Of a DNA stretch of 64,000 nucleotides, positions 33,288 through 42,189 are shown in pieces. Made by a program: the position numbers and the translations under genes. The stretch comes from Chakrabartyella piscis (lineage in GTDB: Bacteria; Bacillota; Clostridia; Lachnospirales; Anaerotignaceae). Position 1 is the stretch's first letter; every line of letters begins with the position of its first letter. The DNA lies in contig CP092441.1 in NCBI GenBank assembly GCA_030067835.1, positions 1,426,001 to 1,490,000 of the forward strand, given 5' to 3'. The notes below the pieces were generated by a model that did not search any database, had not been told where the DNA came from, and was given only the letters and a program-made list of their open reading frames with translations.

Positions 33288-34658
33288 TTATTTACATAAA
33301 TGAGGTGTTAATTTTTGTACTGCAACCATCAATTCTTCTTCACTGATGAAGGTAACACGACCTTGTTCATACAAGCCATCTACCCATTCTTTGAGAATCG
33401 TTGCTTCTGGAGAATTTTTGGTCAATTCGCCTGTGTGAATCAATTCGCTATTGTGATTCAACCAGTAAGCAATACCAGCAGAACCAGAATTTTTATTAAT
33501 TTCCACACCAATAGGACGATTCAAAAGCTTTTCCGTATTGAAGATGTTGTAGATTTCCTCATCTTTGGCCATACCATCGGCATGAATACCAGCTCTGGTA
33601 ACGTTGAAATCTCTACCAACGAAAGGCATTCTTGCAGGGATTTTATGATTCAGTTCTTTTTCAAAGTATTCAGCAATTTCAGTGATCACAGTGGTATCCA
33701 TACCATCCAATGTACCACGCATTTGTGCATATTCAATGACCATCGCTTCCAAAGGTGTGTTGCCAGTTCTTTCACCAATACCCAACAAAGAGCAGTTGAT
33801 GGAAGCAGCACCATACAACCAAGCAGTGGTACCATTTACAACTGCTTTATAGAAGTCATTGTGTCCATGCCATTCAATGAGTTCACTTGGGAAGTTCGCA
33901 AAGTGATTGATACCATAAATGATACCAGCAACGCTTCGAGGTAGAGTAGCACCAGGATAAGGAACACCATAACCCATGGTATCACAGAAACGAATTTTAA
34001 TTGGAATTTGATATTCTTCCATGAGTTTTTGGATTTCTGTTGCAAAAGGAACCACAAAGCCATAGTAATCAGCTCGTGTAATGTCTTCAAAGTGACAACG
34101 TGGTCGAATGCCCAAATCCAAAGCGGAACGAATGATTTCCAAATAACCATCCAAAACTTCACGTCTTGTTTTTCTCAATTTGTGGAAGATGTGGTAATCA
34201 GAACAACTGGTTAAGATACCACATTCTTTCAAGTTCATTTCTTTTGCCAATAGGAAATCGCTTTTGGTTGCACGAATCCAACCTGTAATTTCAGGGAATT
34301 CCAGTCCCATTTCTTGACAGGCACGCACAGCAGCACGATCTGTTTCACTATAAAGGAAGAACTCTGATTGTTTGATTTTGCCTTTTGGACCACCAAGTCT
34401 ATGGAGCATTTCAAATAGAGTGGTGATTTGCTCTACAGTATATGGAGCACGAGATTGTTGTCCATCACGAAAAGTGGTATCTGTCATCCAAATTTCAGCG
34501 GGCGGATTCATAGGCACCAAACGTCTATTAAAGGTGCATTTTGGTATTTCATCATAATTGAAATTGTCACGATATAGATTTGGTTCGGTTGTATCTTGCA
34601 ATTCGTATTGGTATTGATTCAATTCGAGCAAGTTGGAACGTTCGTTGAAACTAAGCAT
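33288..34658 (-). CDS. Re-type citrate synthase (homocitrate-synthase family)
   Basis: 456 residues, ATG at 34658 behind GAGGTGA. The catalytic TIM barrel has DTTFRDGQQS (about 60-69, metal-binding Asp) and HGHND (about 270). GASINCSLLGIGERTGNTPLE (about 285-305) is interrupted by no gaps. It has the N-terminal extension of about 50 residues and lacks the LeuA regulatory domain. This is how the Re-citrate synthases of Clostridium kluyveri and relatives look. It lies directly upstream of aconitase and isocitrate dehydrogenase. It would therefore make citrate from acetyl-CoA and oxaloacetate. Homocitrate synthase is the alternative; no lysine-pathway genes are nearby. Confidence 0.82.
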   Translation of the reverse strand: MLSFNERSNLLELNQYQYELQDTTEPNLYRDNFNYDEIPKCTFNRRLVPMNPPAEIWMTDTTFRDGQQSRAPYTVEQITTLFEMLHRLGGPKGKIKQSEFFLYSETDRAAVRACQEMGLEFPEITGWIRATKSDFLLAKEMNLKECGILTSCSDYHIFHKLRKTRREVLDGYLEIIRSALDLGIRPRCHFEDITRADYYGFVVPFATEIQKLMEEYQIPIKIRFCDTMGYGVPYPGATLPRSVAGIIYGINHFANFPSELIEWHGHNDFYKAVVNGTTAWLYGAASINCSLLGIGERTGNTPLEAMVIEYAQMRGTLDGMDTTVITEIAEYFEKELNHKIPARMPFVGRDFNVTRAGIHADGMAKDEEIYNIFNTEKLLNRPIGVEINKNSGSAGIAYWLNHNSELIHTGELTKNSPEATILKEWVDGLYEQGRVTFISEEELMVAVQKLTPHLCK

Positions 34659-34696
34659 GTGGTCACCTCTTTTATATAGTTTAGAATTACTTATTC

Positions 34697-34725
34697 AATA
34701 TATCAATTAATTAGAAGAAAGTCAA
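34697..34725 (-). promoter_or_regulatory. Promoter of the Re-citrate synthase operon
   Basis: Minus strand: TTGACT, 17 bp, TATATT, about 38 bp upstream of the start codon. Confidence 0.65.
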
Positions 34726-34918
34726 TGTATGTAAATGTAAAATAATATCATGGGAATTGGCAAAAACTTGTAAAATTGACGAAAATTCATAAAATACATA
34801 AATTATACGCATAATTTAAAGTATAAAAAAGAATGGAAATGGATGAATGAATAGAAAGTATTAAAAAATTACATATATCGAAAAGTGAATTTTATATTTG
34901 TATTTGAAAATTTCATAA
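34726..34918. other. AT-rich intergenic stretch
   Basis: About 190 bp upstream of the Re-citrate synthase promoter. I see no gene, repeat or clear operator in it. Confidence 0.5.
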
Positions 34919-34957
34919 ATAAAAAACCACAACCATCGGATGTCCAATGATTGTGGT
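34919..34957 (-). terminator. Intrinsic terminator of ilvC
   Basis: Minus strand: ACCACAATCATTGG pairs with CGATGGTTGTGGT (with wobble), then six T. Confidence 0.8.
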
Positions 34958-34974
34958 AAATGTGTAATTTAAAA

Positions 34975-35961
34975 TCAGTGTTTTTTCATATGAGCTCTCA
35001 AATCAGCGCCAACAGGTTCGCAAATGTGTTGTTTTTGCATTCTTCTCATTGCGTTGAATCTTGGTCTGCCAGTTCTGTTTTCCAAAATCCAGTTTTCTGC
35101 AAAAGTACCATCTTGGATATCTGTCAAAATACCTTTCATGTGTGCTTTTACTTCAGGAGTTACCACTCTAGGGCCAGCTGTATAATCGCCATATTCAGCA
35201 GTATCGCTGATTGCATTTCTCATGGAGCTGAAACCATCAGCAACAACCAAGTCGATGATCAATTTCATTTCATGGATACATTCGAAGTAAGCATTTTCTG
35301 GTTGGTAACCAGCTTCTACCAAAGTTTCGTAACCAGCTTTCATCAAAGCAACAACACCACCACATAAAACAGCTTGTTCACCAAACAAGTCAGTTTCTGT
35401 TTCATCTTGGAATGTAGTTTCCAATACACCAGCTCTTGTAGCACCAATTGCATCAGCATATGCCAAAGCAGTTTCTTTTGCAGTACCAGTAGCATCTTGG
35501 TAAATTGCAATCAAAGCAGGAACACCAAAATCTTCCAAGTATGTAGTTCTAACAACAGGACCAGGACCTTTAGGAGCAATCATGATAACGTCAACATCAG
35601 CTGGAGGAATGATTTGACCAAAGTGAATGTTGAAACCATGAGCGAAAGCCAATGTAGAACCAGATTTCAAGTAAGGTTTGATATCTGTTGCATACATAGC
35701 TGCTTGTGTTTCGTCATTTACCAAAATCATAACAAGGTCAGCAATTTTAACAGCATCAGCAGTGAGCATTACAGGCAAACCGTCTGCTTCAGCTCTTTCT
35801 TTGCTTTTGGAGCCTTCGTACAATGCAACTGTAACATCAGCGCCACTATCTTTCAAGTTTTGTGCATGTGCATGACCTTGAGCACCATAACCTACGATAA
35901 CAACTTTTTTACCAAGAAGTGCTTGTTTGTTTACATCATTTTCATAATACATCTTTGCCAT
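34975..35961 (-). CDS. ilvC: Ketol-acid reductoisomerase, class I
   Basis: 328 residues. Start at 35961 (ATG GCA AAG, AAGGAG upstream). The frame runs further back, but that part lies in the attenuator region. The Rossmann motif [14 protein letters not shown] lies at about 21-34. [12 protein letters not shown] follows at about 130. The Mg-binding [13 protein letters not shown] is near 188-200, and the helix with [13 protein letters not shown] is near 225. The length is that of class I KARI. It converts acetolactate and acetohydroxybutyrate to the dihydroxy acids of valine/isoleucine synthesis, using NADPH or NADH. It is alone; no other ilv gene is in the window. A leader peptide and terminator precede it. 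Confidence 0.95.
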   Translation of the reverse strand: MAKMYYENDVNKQALLGKKVVIVGYGAQGHAHAQNLKDSGADVTVALYEGSKSKERAEADGLPVMLTADAVKIADLVMILVNDETQAAMYATDIKPYLKSGSTLAFAHGFNIHFGQIIPPADVDVIMIAPKGPGPVVRTTYLEDFGVPALIAIYQDATGTAKETALAYADAIGATRAGVLETTFQDETETDLFGEQAVLCGGVVALMKAGYETLVEAGYQPENAYFECIHEMKLIIDLVVADGFSSMRNAISDTAEYGDYTAGPRVVTPEVKAHMKGILTDIQDGTFAENWILENRTGRPRFNAMRRMQKQHICEPVGADLRAHMKKH

Positions 35962-36008
35962 AGTCTTAATCTCCTTTTTCCTGTTCTGTAGTTGTAAGAT
36001 ACTAAAAT

Positions 36009-36046
36009 ACAAAAAGGCTATACAGCGAATTAGCCGTATAGCCTTC
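36009..36046 (-). terminator. Attenuator terminator in the ilvC leader
   Basis: Minus strand: AAGGCTATACGGC pairs with GCTGTATAGCCTT (one G-T) around the loop TAATTC, then TTTTTG. It lies between the leader peptide gene and ilvC, so it would stop transcription before ilvC unless disrupted. A 7-bp hairpin (CAAATGG / CCATTTG, 36046-36081) abuts it. Confidence 0.8.
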
Positions 36047-36090
36047 AAATGGATACATCAACACATACATCCTACCATTTGAGTTCAGTT

Positions 36091-36201
36091 TCAGCAATTC
36101 CCTTTTTGTCTATCAAAATTAGCCTCATTCAATAGGTCAATGAGGAGGTTACTAATTCGAAGGACGTATAGGCGATTTGTTGTTTGGTCAAATGTTTTCA
36201 T
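36091..36201 (-). CDS. Putative ilvC leader peptide, rich in Leu/Ile/Val
   Basis: 36 codons, ATG at 36201 with AAGGAG 8 bases upstream; stop TGA at 36091-36093. The middle part reads RLYVLRISNLLIDLLNE, with nine branched-chain residues in seventeen. Such a peptide ahead of a terminator hairpin and a branched-chain biosynthesis gene fits ribosome-mediated attenuation: starved ribosomes stall at the Leu/Val/Ile codons and change RNA folding. Codons CTA TAC and CGA ATT AG in the peptide are complementary to the 3' arm and loop of the terminator (GTATAG at 36018-36023, CTAATTCG at 36026-36033). No T-box motif is present. Expression is inferred. Confidence 0.65.
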   Translation of the reverse strand: MKTFDQTTNRLYVLRISNLLIDLLNEANFDRQKGNC

Positions 36202-36239
36202 GTCAATTCTCCTTTTCTTGCAAATGTTATGTATGTAAG

Positions 36240-36266
36240 TTTATACACTAATTGTATTTTTGTCAA
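36240..36266 (-). promoter_or_regulatory. Promoter of the ilvC leader
   Basis: Minus strand: perfect TTGACA, then TATAAA. The spacing is 15 bp, shorter than ideal; TAAACT at 17 bp is the alternative -10. Confidence 0.5.
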
Positions 36267-36371
36267 TACATTTTTTTTGAAAATTTAACTTCTTTTGCAA
36301 AAGCAGGGTAAAACGCTACAAAAGGAAAGTTTAAAAGGTGTATTTTCATTGATTTTTGTATGCAATATGTA

Positions 36372-36408
36372 CAAAAAAACCTCCCAAGCCAGAAACTTGA
36401 GAGGTTTT
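36372..36408 (-). terminator. Intrinsic terminator of the sodium symporter gene
   Basis: Minus strand: AACCTCTCAAG / CTTGGGAGGTT, seven-base loop, seven T. Confidence 0.85.
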
Positions 36409-36450
36409 GCATATCAAATTATAATGTTATTACAGTGTATATTTTTGGTA

Positions 36451-37839
36451 TTAGGAGATAGCCATACCAAAGATCATACCAGCAACCAAGATACAAACGA
36501 TTGCGATAGGAGCAACATATTTTACCATTACAACCCAAATTGGAGCCAATTTGAATTCATATTTACCATCAGATGTAGCTTCTTTGATTGCATTGTCTGT
36601 TCCCCAAATCCAACCAACGAATACAGTGGTAACAAGAGCACCCAAAGGCAAAAGCAAACGGTCTGTAAGGTATTCCATAAAGTCCCCAAGGATAGGGAAT
36701 TGTATACCATCAATGCTCCACCAAACACCATGGATATCCATGTATGCTTGAGACAATGTGTAGAATACACCGATCACAAAGAGAACAACGGATACAGACA
36801 AAACAACTTTTTTACGTTCCATACCTTTTTCTTCTACCAAGAATGCAACGGTACCTTCCATAATAGAAACGGAGGAAGTAAGTGCTGCAAAGAAGAGCAA
36901 AGCGTAGAACAACGTACCAAAGATTGTACCACCAGGAATTGCCATAAATACACCAGCCAAAGTAGCAAAAGCAAAGCCACCGCCCATACCAGGTTCAATA
37001 CCTGTAGCGAATACAGCAGGAATAATCATGAAACCAGCAAACAAAGCAACCAATGTATCAAGAACACAAATGATACCAGTGTTTGCAACCAAGTTTTCGT
37101 CTTTGCTCAAGTAGGAAGAGTATGTAATCATAACGCCCATACCAAGAGAAAGAGAGAAGAATGCTTGACCCAAAGCAACCAAGAAAGTGTTGAAATTAAC
37201 TGTAGAGAAATCCACATTGAACATATAAGCCAAACCATCGCTTGCACCAGGAAGTGTACAAGAACGAATCATCAAACCAACCAAAAGGATGAACAACAAA
37301 GGCATAAGAACAGAACTTAATTTTTCAATACCTTCTGAAACACCACGACTGATAACAAAAGATGTCAAAGCCAAGAAAATGAGAGGGAAAATGATAGCAC
37401 CTTTGAGAGGGAAACCATTCACACCCAACATATCCAAGAAATAAGCCATAGGATCTGCATATACAACAGAAGATTCAGTGATATAGCCAACGATATAATT
37501 GATTGTCCAACCACCAACTTGACAGTAGTAGCATAAAATGATGAAACCTGTCAAAACACCAAGCCCACCAATCCAAGCATATTTTGCATTCAATTCACGA
37601 AGTGCACCAATTGCATTTTTTTGTGTTTTACGACCAATTACAAATTCTGCGAGCATTACAGTAGTTCCAATCAAAGCAATCAAAAGGATGTAGATGAGCA
37701 AGAAAGCACCGCCACCATTTGCATACGCTTTGCCAGGGAATTTCCAAATGTTACCAAGACCTACTGCGGAACCTGCTGCAGCCAAAACGAATCCTAACTT
37801 GGAACCAAATTGACCACGATTTTCAACTGAAGTTGACAT
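36451..37839 (-). CDS. Neurotransmitter:sodium symporter (NSS) family transporter
   Basis: 462 residues, ATG at 37839 behind AAGGAGG. The N-terminal signature GFVLAAAGSAVGLGNIWKFP (residues 16-35) forms helix 1 and its unwound Na+/substrate site. About eleven or twelve hydrophobic segments follow, with the GMGVMITYSSYL region of helix 6-7. Bacterial members (MhsT and LeuT types) take up amino acids with Na+. It probably imports hydrophobic or aromatic amino acids, but the substrate is not readable. It stands alone between ilvC and the LTA-synthase-like gene. Confidence 0.9.
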   Translation of the reverse strand: MSTSVENRGQFGSKLGFVLAAAGSAVGLGNIWKFPGKAYANGGGAFLLIYILLIALIGTTVMLAEFVIGRKTQKNAIGALRELNAKYAWIGGLGVLTGFIILCYYCQVGGWTINYIVGYITESSVVYADPMAYFLDMLGVNGFPLKGAIIFPLIFLALTSFVISRGVSEGIEKLSSVLMPLLFILLVGLMIRSCTLPGASDGLAYMFNVDFSTVNFNTFLVALGQAFFSLSLGMGVMITYSSYLSKDENLVANTGIICVLDTLVALFAGFMIIPAVFATGIEPGMGGGFAFATLAGVFMAIPGGTIFGTLFYALLFFAALTSSVSIMEGTVAFLVEEKGMERKKVVLSVSVVLFVIGVFYTLSQAYMDIHGVWWSIDGIQFPILGDFMEYLTDRLLLPLGALVTTVFVGWIWGTDNAIKEATSDGKYEFKLAPIWVVMVKYVAPIAIVCILVAGMIFGMAIS

Positions 37840-38271
37840 AAAAACCCCTCCTTACAAATTATAATAGAATAATAAATAGCCCTTGTTTCTTCAAATCTAC
37901 CAAACCCAATTTTCCCTCAAAAAATTTGTACAATTTGAAAATGAAACAAGTAATGAATCTGTAATTATGAAGATGTCTAAAATCATATGTAAACAACTGA
38001 AATCTTATACAATTTTCATATTTACAAAATTATTATACAATACTTTTTGCATAAAAACAATGCAAAAATGTAATGCAATCGATAAAAAAATAAAAAAATA
38101 AAAAAATAACGCAAAAAACTAGTGAAAATCACTACTGGTACGAAAAAAACAACAATCTAAAAAGGTTTTTTGCATACAAAAAATAATTGTAACTGGTTAC
38201 ATAAGTGTAAAACTAGTAAATATAACAAAAACCGACAATGTTTGTTTCTTTAAAAGAAATGAAATATTCTG
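37840..38271. other. AT-rich upstream region of the symporter gene
   Basis: No gene seen. It contains three tandem copies of TAAAAAAA at 38083-38107, a small palindrome GTAACTGGTTAC near 38191 and AGTGAAAATCACT near 38121. These could be operator-like, but no assignment is possible. I could not fix a promoter for the symporter gene. Confidence 0.45.
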
Positions 38272-38296
38272 AAAAAAAGCCACGAATCATCGTGGC
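38272..38296 (-). terminator. Intrinsic terminator of the LTA-synthase-like gene
   Basis: Minus strand: GCCACGA, loop TGAT, TCGTGGC, seven T. Confidence 0.85.
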
Positions 38297-38302
38297 AAAG
38301 TG

Positions 38303-40618
38303 TTATTCTATATGAATTTCATCAGGGATATCGTTATTTTCTGTGATGCCATCTGGTGCAATGGTTAATTCAGAGGAAACTTCTGTGGTATCTGTTGTAA
38401 TTTCTTCAATATACAGGATTTCTTCCTCATACATTAGTTCTTCTTCAGGAGATTCTTCTATATAATTGGAATCAACAGGCATATCTATCTCATCTTCAGA
38501 ATCCACTGTGTCAGAAGTGGTATTTTCTTCCAAAATATTTTCTTCCAAATGAGTTTCTTCTATTATAATATCTTCATCTGTAGTGATAGGCATTTCTTCA
38601 ATTGGCTCTTCAGGTTCCAACACAATCGCTTCTTCAGGAATATATACCTCTTCTACAACTGGTTCTGCAATAGGAATCGGTTCTGGTATAATATCCAAAT
38701 CATCTACAGCATCAATGACTTCATCAGTGGTTTTATAGTGCTGCCAAGATAAGAAGAAATTCAATTCTTCCAAAGCAGCTTCTGGCATTCTGGAAGAATA
38801 AGTTCCATCTGCTTCCATATAAATGTTCTTTGTTGCAATGGGTAAGCTACCCAAAAGGTCATAAGCATAATCAAAATATGGTGAAAGTCCATCCAGTTGC
38901 AACACTTCTGTCAGTAGTGGCGTCAAATAATGGGCACTGATGATACCATCTTCTGGAAGATTGCTATTTTCTGCATTTTCTTTGATGTTTGCCAATTCCA
39001 TAGCAGCGTCATTGCTCCATACCACAAAAGGCACTTCATACATAGCCAATTGTTCGGTATAGTTGCCATTTGGATCAATGGGATAGTCCAAAATATCAAA
39101 GAATTCTTTACCATTGGTGAAACATGGCAAATGATCTCCATAATATACAATGACAACAGGTTCCTCCAATTCAGCAACATAGTCACGAAGTCTAGCCAAT
39201 TGCAAATCAGCATCTGTAATACCCTTGGAGTATTGATTCAACAAATCATACTCAAAGCTGGTCAAATTCACATCAGATGTAAACAACTCATCAATAGGGC
39301 CAAATCGACTTTCATATGGGCCATGATTTTGGATGGTAACGGTAAAGGAAAAGAGCGGTGCATCTGTTGTAGCCAAATGTTCCTCAAAGGTTTCAATGAT
39401 TTTATCCATTGTGGCAGTTTCATTGACATATCCACCAATACCCTGTGTTGCCAAATCAAAGGAATCTTCCAAAAAATAAGCAGCTTCAAATCCCAAACGA
39501 GGATAAGCAAGATTTCTGTCATAAAACCATTCATAACCTGGATGGATTGCAAGGGTATCATAACCAATTGCTTGTAATCTGCGGGGTAAAGCATCTGTCG
39601 GTGTTTCGATATATTCATAGGATGCCAATGGTCGATTCAATAAGCTTGTAGAAAAACCAGTCAAAACATCAAATTCTGTGTTTGCAGTGCCGCCACCATA
39701 ACCAGGAACCACAATCTTACCACCAAATCCATTGTCACTTGTTTGCATTGCTTTGAATTCTTGGAGTGGATCACGTGTATTGGAATAATCCAAGTGAGGG
39801 TTGTCTGTCAAATCAGAAAAAGCTTCACCCATAATCATAATGATATGTGGCAATTCTTGTTCAGAATCAATTTGAGGCAGTGCATCCAAACTAGAAAAAG
39901 TGGGCAAATCATAAGTTTCAGGAATCAATGTATTTTCTACAAACAGTTGATGGAAGAAGGAATATACCAAACCTCTTGCATCATATTGTTGGTTGATACC
40001 AGAGGTGATTGTATTAATGGGAAAAGAATCGTATAAATCTTCGTCTTTGTATAAGGATTTACTGCAAGAAAACACCAAAATCATCAATAGGCAACAGATA
40101 CCACGCAACCAAATCGGCAATCGTTTTTCTTTGCAACCACGATATATGAAAACCAAAAGCACAAGAAGCACAACCAAACCAACACCAATCAATACCAATA
40201 GATATTTTGGATATGTTTTTACAATGGTAATGGCTTCGTTGACCAAAGAAGTATCTGTTGGCAACAGGGGTTCGTTTCGCAATGTCATTTTCACCACATG
40301 GATTGCAGCAGCAACAGCAAACAGAAGTGCTGTCAACAAACAAGCAAAAACACGCTTTCCACCAATACAGTATAAAACAAACATAGTGGTGATAATGGGT
40401 AGCGTATTCAAAAATCCAACCATTGCAAATGATTTGTAGTTGGAAATTAAGGTGGTGGCATCGGTTGGAATGAAGTTCATCAAAATTCCAGAAATGGCAT
40501 AAGATGCAATGACAACAAAAAGAATGGACACCAAAAGATGACCCAATACAAGCGTTGGCTTGTTGGTATTTGTTGTTTCTTGCATTGGTTCTTGGATGAC
40601 TTCTTCGTTTTCTTCCAT
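38303..40618 (-). CDS. LTA-synthase/sulfatase family membrane protein
   Basis: 771 residues, ATG at 40618 behind TAGGAGG. Five membrane helices lie at about residues 23-200. The extracellular alkaline-phosphatase-fold domain spans about 255-560. Metal-site Glu lies in IMGEAF (about 266), the probable catalytic Thr in GGGTANTEFDVLTG (about 305), and there are HPGYEWFYDR (about 352) and YYGDHLPCF (about 483). The last 120 residues are an unusual Glu/Ile/Pro-rich acidic tail, not part of the enzyme fold. LTA synthases polymerise glycerol phosphate on the outer face; this one may modify another polymer. It diverges from two LytR-CpsA-Psr genes, another envelope function. Confidence 0.83.
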   Translation of the reverse strand: MEENEEVIQEPMQETTNTNKPTLVLGHLLVSILFVVIASYAISGILMNFIPTDATTLISNYKSFAMVGFLNTLPIITTMFVLYCIGGKRVFACLLTALLFAVAAAIHVVKMTLRNEPLLPTDTSLVNEAITIVKTYPKYLLVLIGVGLVVLLVLLVFIYRGCKEKRLPIWLRGICCLLMILVFSCSKSLYKDEDLYDSFPINTITSGINQQYDARGLVYSFFHQLFVENTLIPETYDLPTFSSLDALPQIDSEQELPHIIMIMGEAFSDLTDNPHLDYSNTRDPLQEFKAMQTSDNGFGGKIVVPGYGGGTANTEFDVLTGFSTSLLNRPLASYEYIETPTDALPRRLQAIGYDTLAIHPGYEWFYDRNLAYPRLGFEAAYFLEDSFDLATQGIGGYVNETATMDKIIETFEEHLATTDAPLFSFTVTIQNHGPYESRFGPIDELFTSDVNLTSFEYDLLNQYSKGITDADLQLARLRDYVAELEEPVVIVYYGDHLPCFTNGKEFFDILDYPIDPNGNYTEQLAMYEVPFVVWSNDAAMELANIKENAENSNLPEDGIISAHYLTPLLTEVLQLDGLSPYFDYAYDLLGSLPIATKNIYMEADGTYSSRMPEAALEELNFFLSWQHYKTTDEVIDAVDDLDIIPEPIPIAEPVVEEVYIPEEAIVLEPEEPIEEMPITTDEDIIIEETHLEENILEENTTSDTVDSEDEIDMPVDSNYIEESPEEELMYEEEILYIEEITTDTTEVSSELTIAPDGITENNDIPDEIHIE

Positions 40619-40653
40619 ATCAATACCTCCTAATGTGATACACAGTAACTTTT

Positions 40654-40682
40654 ATTATAACCAAAAATAAAATCCATGTAAA
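40654..40682 (-). promoter_or_regulatory. Promoter of the LTA-synthase-like gene
   Basis: Minus strand: TTTACA, 17 bp, perfect TATAAT, about 36 bp upstream of the start. Confidence 0.7.
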
Positions 40683-40806
40683 GGAAATGTAAAGTATAAT
40701 GAAAGAATTTTTGTTGAAACTGTGATTATTATGCGTTTAATTGGTGTTTTAAGTCCTTAGAAAAAATTAACATTTCTTTAATTTTGCAGATAATGACAAT
40801 TTTCTA

Positions 40807-40835
40807 TTGTAAGGTAAATTAACTTTTGGTATAAT
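40807..40835 (+). promoter_or_regulatory. Promoter of the LCP operon
   Basis: TTGTAA, 17 bp, perfect TATAAT with extended TGG. It points away from the LTA-synthase-like gene promoter, about 125 bp apart. Confidence 0.7.
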
Positions 40836-40894
40836 CTACTGTGACCTTGTATGATACAATGGATAAGTATGTTATTTAACATAAGGAGATTCAA

Positions 40895-42151
40895 ATGTCA
40901 AATAAAGATGAACAGCGTTCCAAATGGGATGGTCAACGCAGACCAAGACAAAACCATGAAAAACGTTATAAAGAAAATAGAAAACAAGATGTGAAACGAA
41001 CACGAAGACATAGAGAAGAAAAACAAGAACTGGAATATTATCATAGACCAGAAAAGGAACAACGTGAATATAGACCAGAATTTGACGCAATGCAACGCAA
41101 TAGAAGAATTCGTAGAAAAAAAGAAGCAAAGAAAAAGAAACAAAATTTGCGTATTGTCATTTGGCTTGTGGTTTTGGCAATTTTCTTTGGTGTTGTATAT
41201 GCTGGCTCCAAAGCAATGGTGACCATCAAAACTTGGGAAAGCAAAGCAGAAGTTTCTGATTTCCAAGCAGTGAATTTCACAGTTTCTTCATCAGCACCAG
41301 TGAAAACATCAGACCAAATGGTGAATATTGCTGTGTTTGCAACAGATGAAGATGGATATAGAGCAGATGTCAATTTCCTAGTGAATTTCAATATGGATAC
41401 TATGGCAATCAATTTGATTTCTGTTCCAAGGGATACAAGAGTTACCATGACACCAGATATGACTTCCTATTTGGAAAGTTTGGATCGATATGTACCAGAA
41501 CAAAATGGTGTATATGGTCAATGTAAGCTGACAGAAGTACATGCATATGCTGGTTCTGGCAATCGCAATACATTTTCTGTTGCAATGATGGAAAAGATAT
41601 TGGATGTGGAAATAGATTACTATGTGAAGGTCAATATAGATGGATTTATTGACATTGTAGATGCAATTGGTGGCGTGGATATGTATGTACCAATGGATAT
41701 GTACTGGGATATGTCTGATACAGGTGGTCCAATCATTGATTTGCAAGAAGGATATCAACATCTAAATGGAGAAGCAGCAGAACAATTGGTTCGTTTTAGA
41801 GAAGGATATGCTGCAAAAGATTTGGCACGTATTGAAACCCAACAAGCGTTTATGACAGCGTTTATGGAAAAAATCATGAGTACAGAATCTTTGTTGAATA
41901 ATATGGATAATTTGGTAAAAGTGGCTTTGGACAATACAGAAAGCAATGTAACCTTGGCAGATGCTTTGGGTTATTTGCAATACTTACCACAAATCGACTT
42001 ATCAAAGGTAACTATGGTCACCATACCAGGTGAAGGTGGTTCTTACTTTGATCATGATGTGGAAGGAACCAAAGAATTGATTGACGAATTGGTTTATGGT
42101 AAAGTGGAAGTAACTGCACCAATTGATGTAACAGAAGATGAGGTTGCATAA
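40895..42151 (+). CDS. LytR-CpsA-Psr (LCP) family wall-polymer ligase
   Basis: 418 residues behind AAGGAG. The N-terminal cytoplasmic part of about 85 residues is very basic (RRPRQNHEKRYKENRKQ). It is followed by one membrane helix (about 86-108). The LCP domain starts near residue 145: DEDGYRADVNFLVNF, SVPRDTRV (Arg/Asp of the pyrophosphate site), VKVNIDGFIDIVDAIGGVDMYV and VRFREG. LCP enzymes move teichoic acid or capsule polymers from lipid carriers to peptidoglycan outside the membrane. The long Arg/Lys-rich tail is unusual. A second LCP gene follows after 38 bp. Confidence 0.9.
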   Translation: MSNKDEQRSKWDGQRRPRQNHEKRYKENRKQDVKRTRRHREEKQELEYYHRPEKEQREYRPEFDAMQRNRRIRRKKEAKKKKQNLRIVIWLVVLAIFFGVVYAGSKAMVTIKTWESKAEVSDFQAVNFTVSSSAPVKTSDQMVNIAVFATDEDGYRADVNFLVNFNMDTMAINLISVPRDTRVTMTPDMTSYLESLDRYVPEQNGVYGQCKLTEVHAYAGSGNRNTFSVAMMEKILDVEIDYYVKVNIDGFIDIVDAIGGVDMYVPMDMYWDMSDTGGPIIDLQEGYQHLNGEAAEQLVRFREGYAAKDLARIETQQAFMTAFMEKIMSTESLLNNMDNLVKVALDNTESNVTLADALGYLQYLPQIDLSKVTMVTIPGEGGSYFDHDVEGTKELIDELVYGKVEVTAPIDVTEDEVA

Positions 42152-42189
42152 AGATCTGCAAATTCGATGAAAGATATAGGTGGACTAAA

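Noticed and set aside
35990..36240. T-box riboswitch upstream of ilvC
   Set aside because: No T-box consensus or specifier-loop architecture is visible; a leader peptide with its own ribosome site explains the region better.
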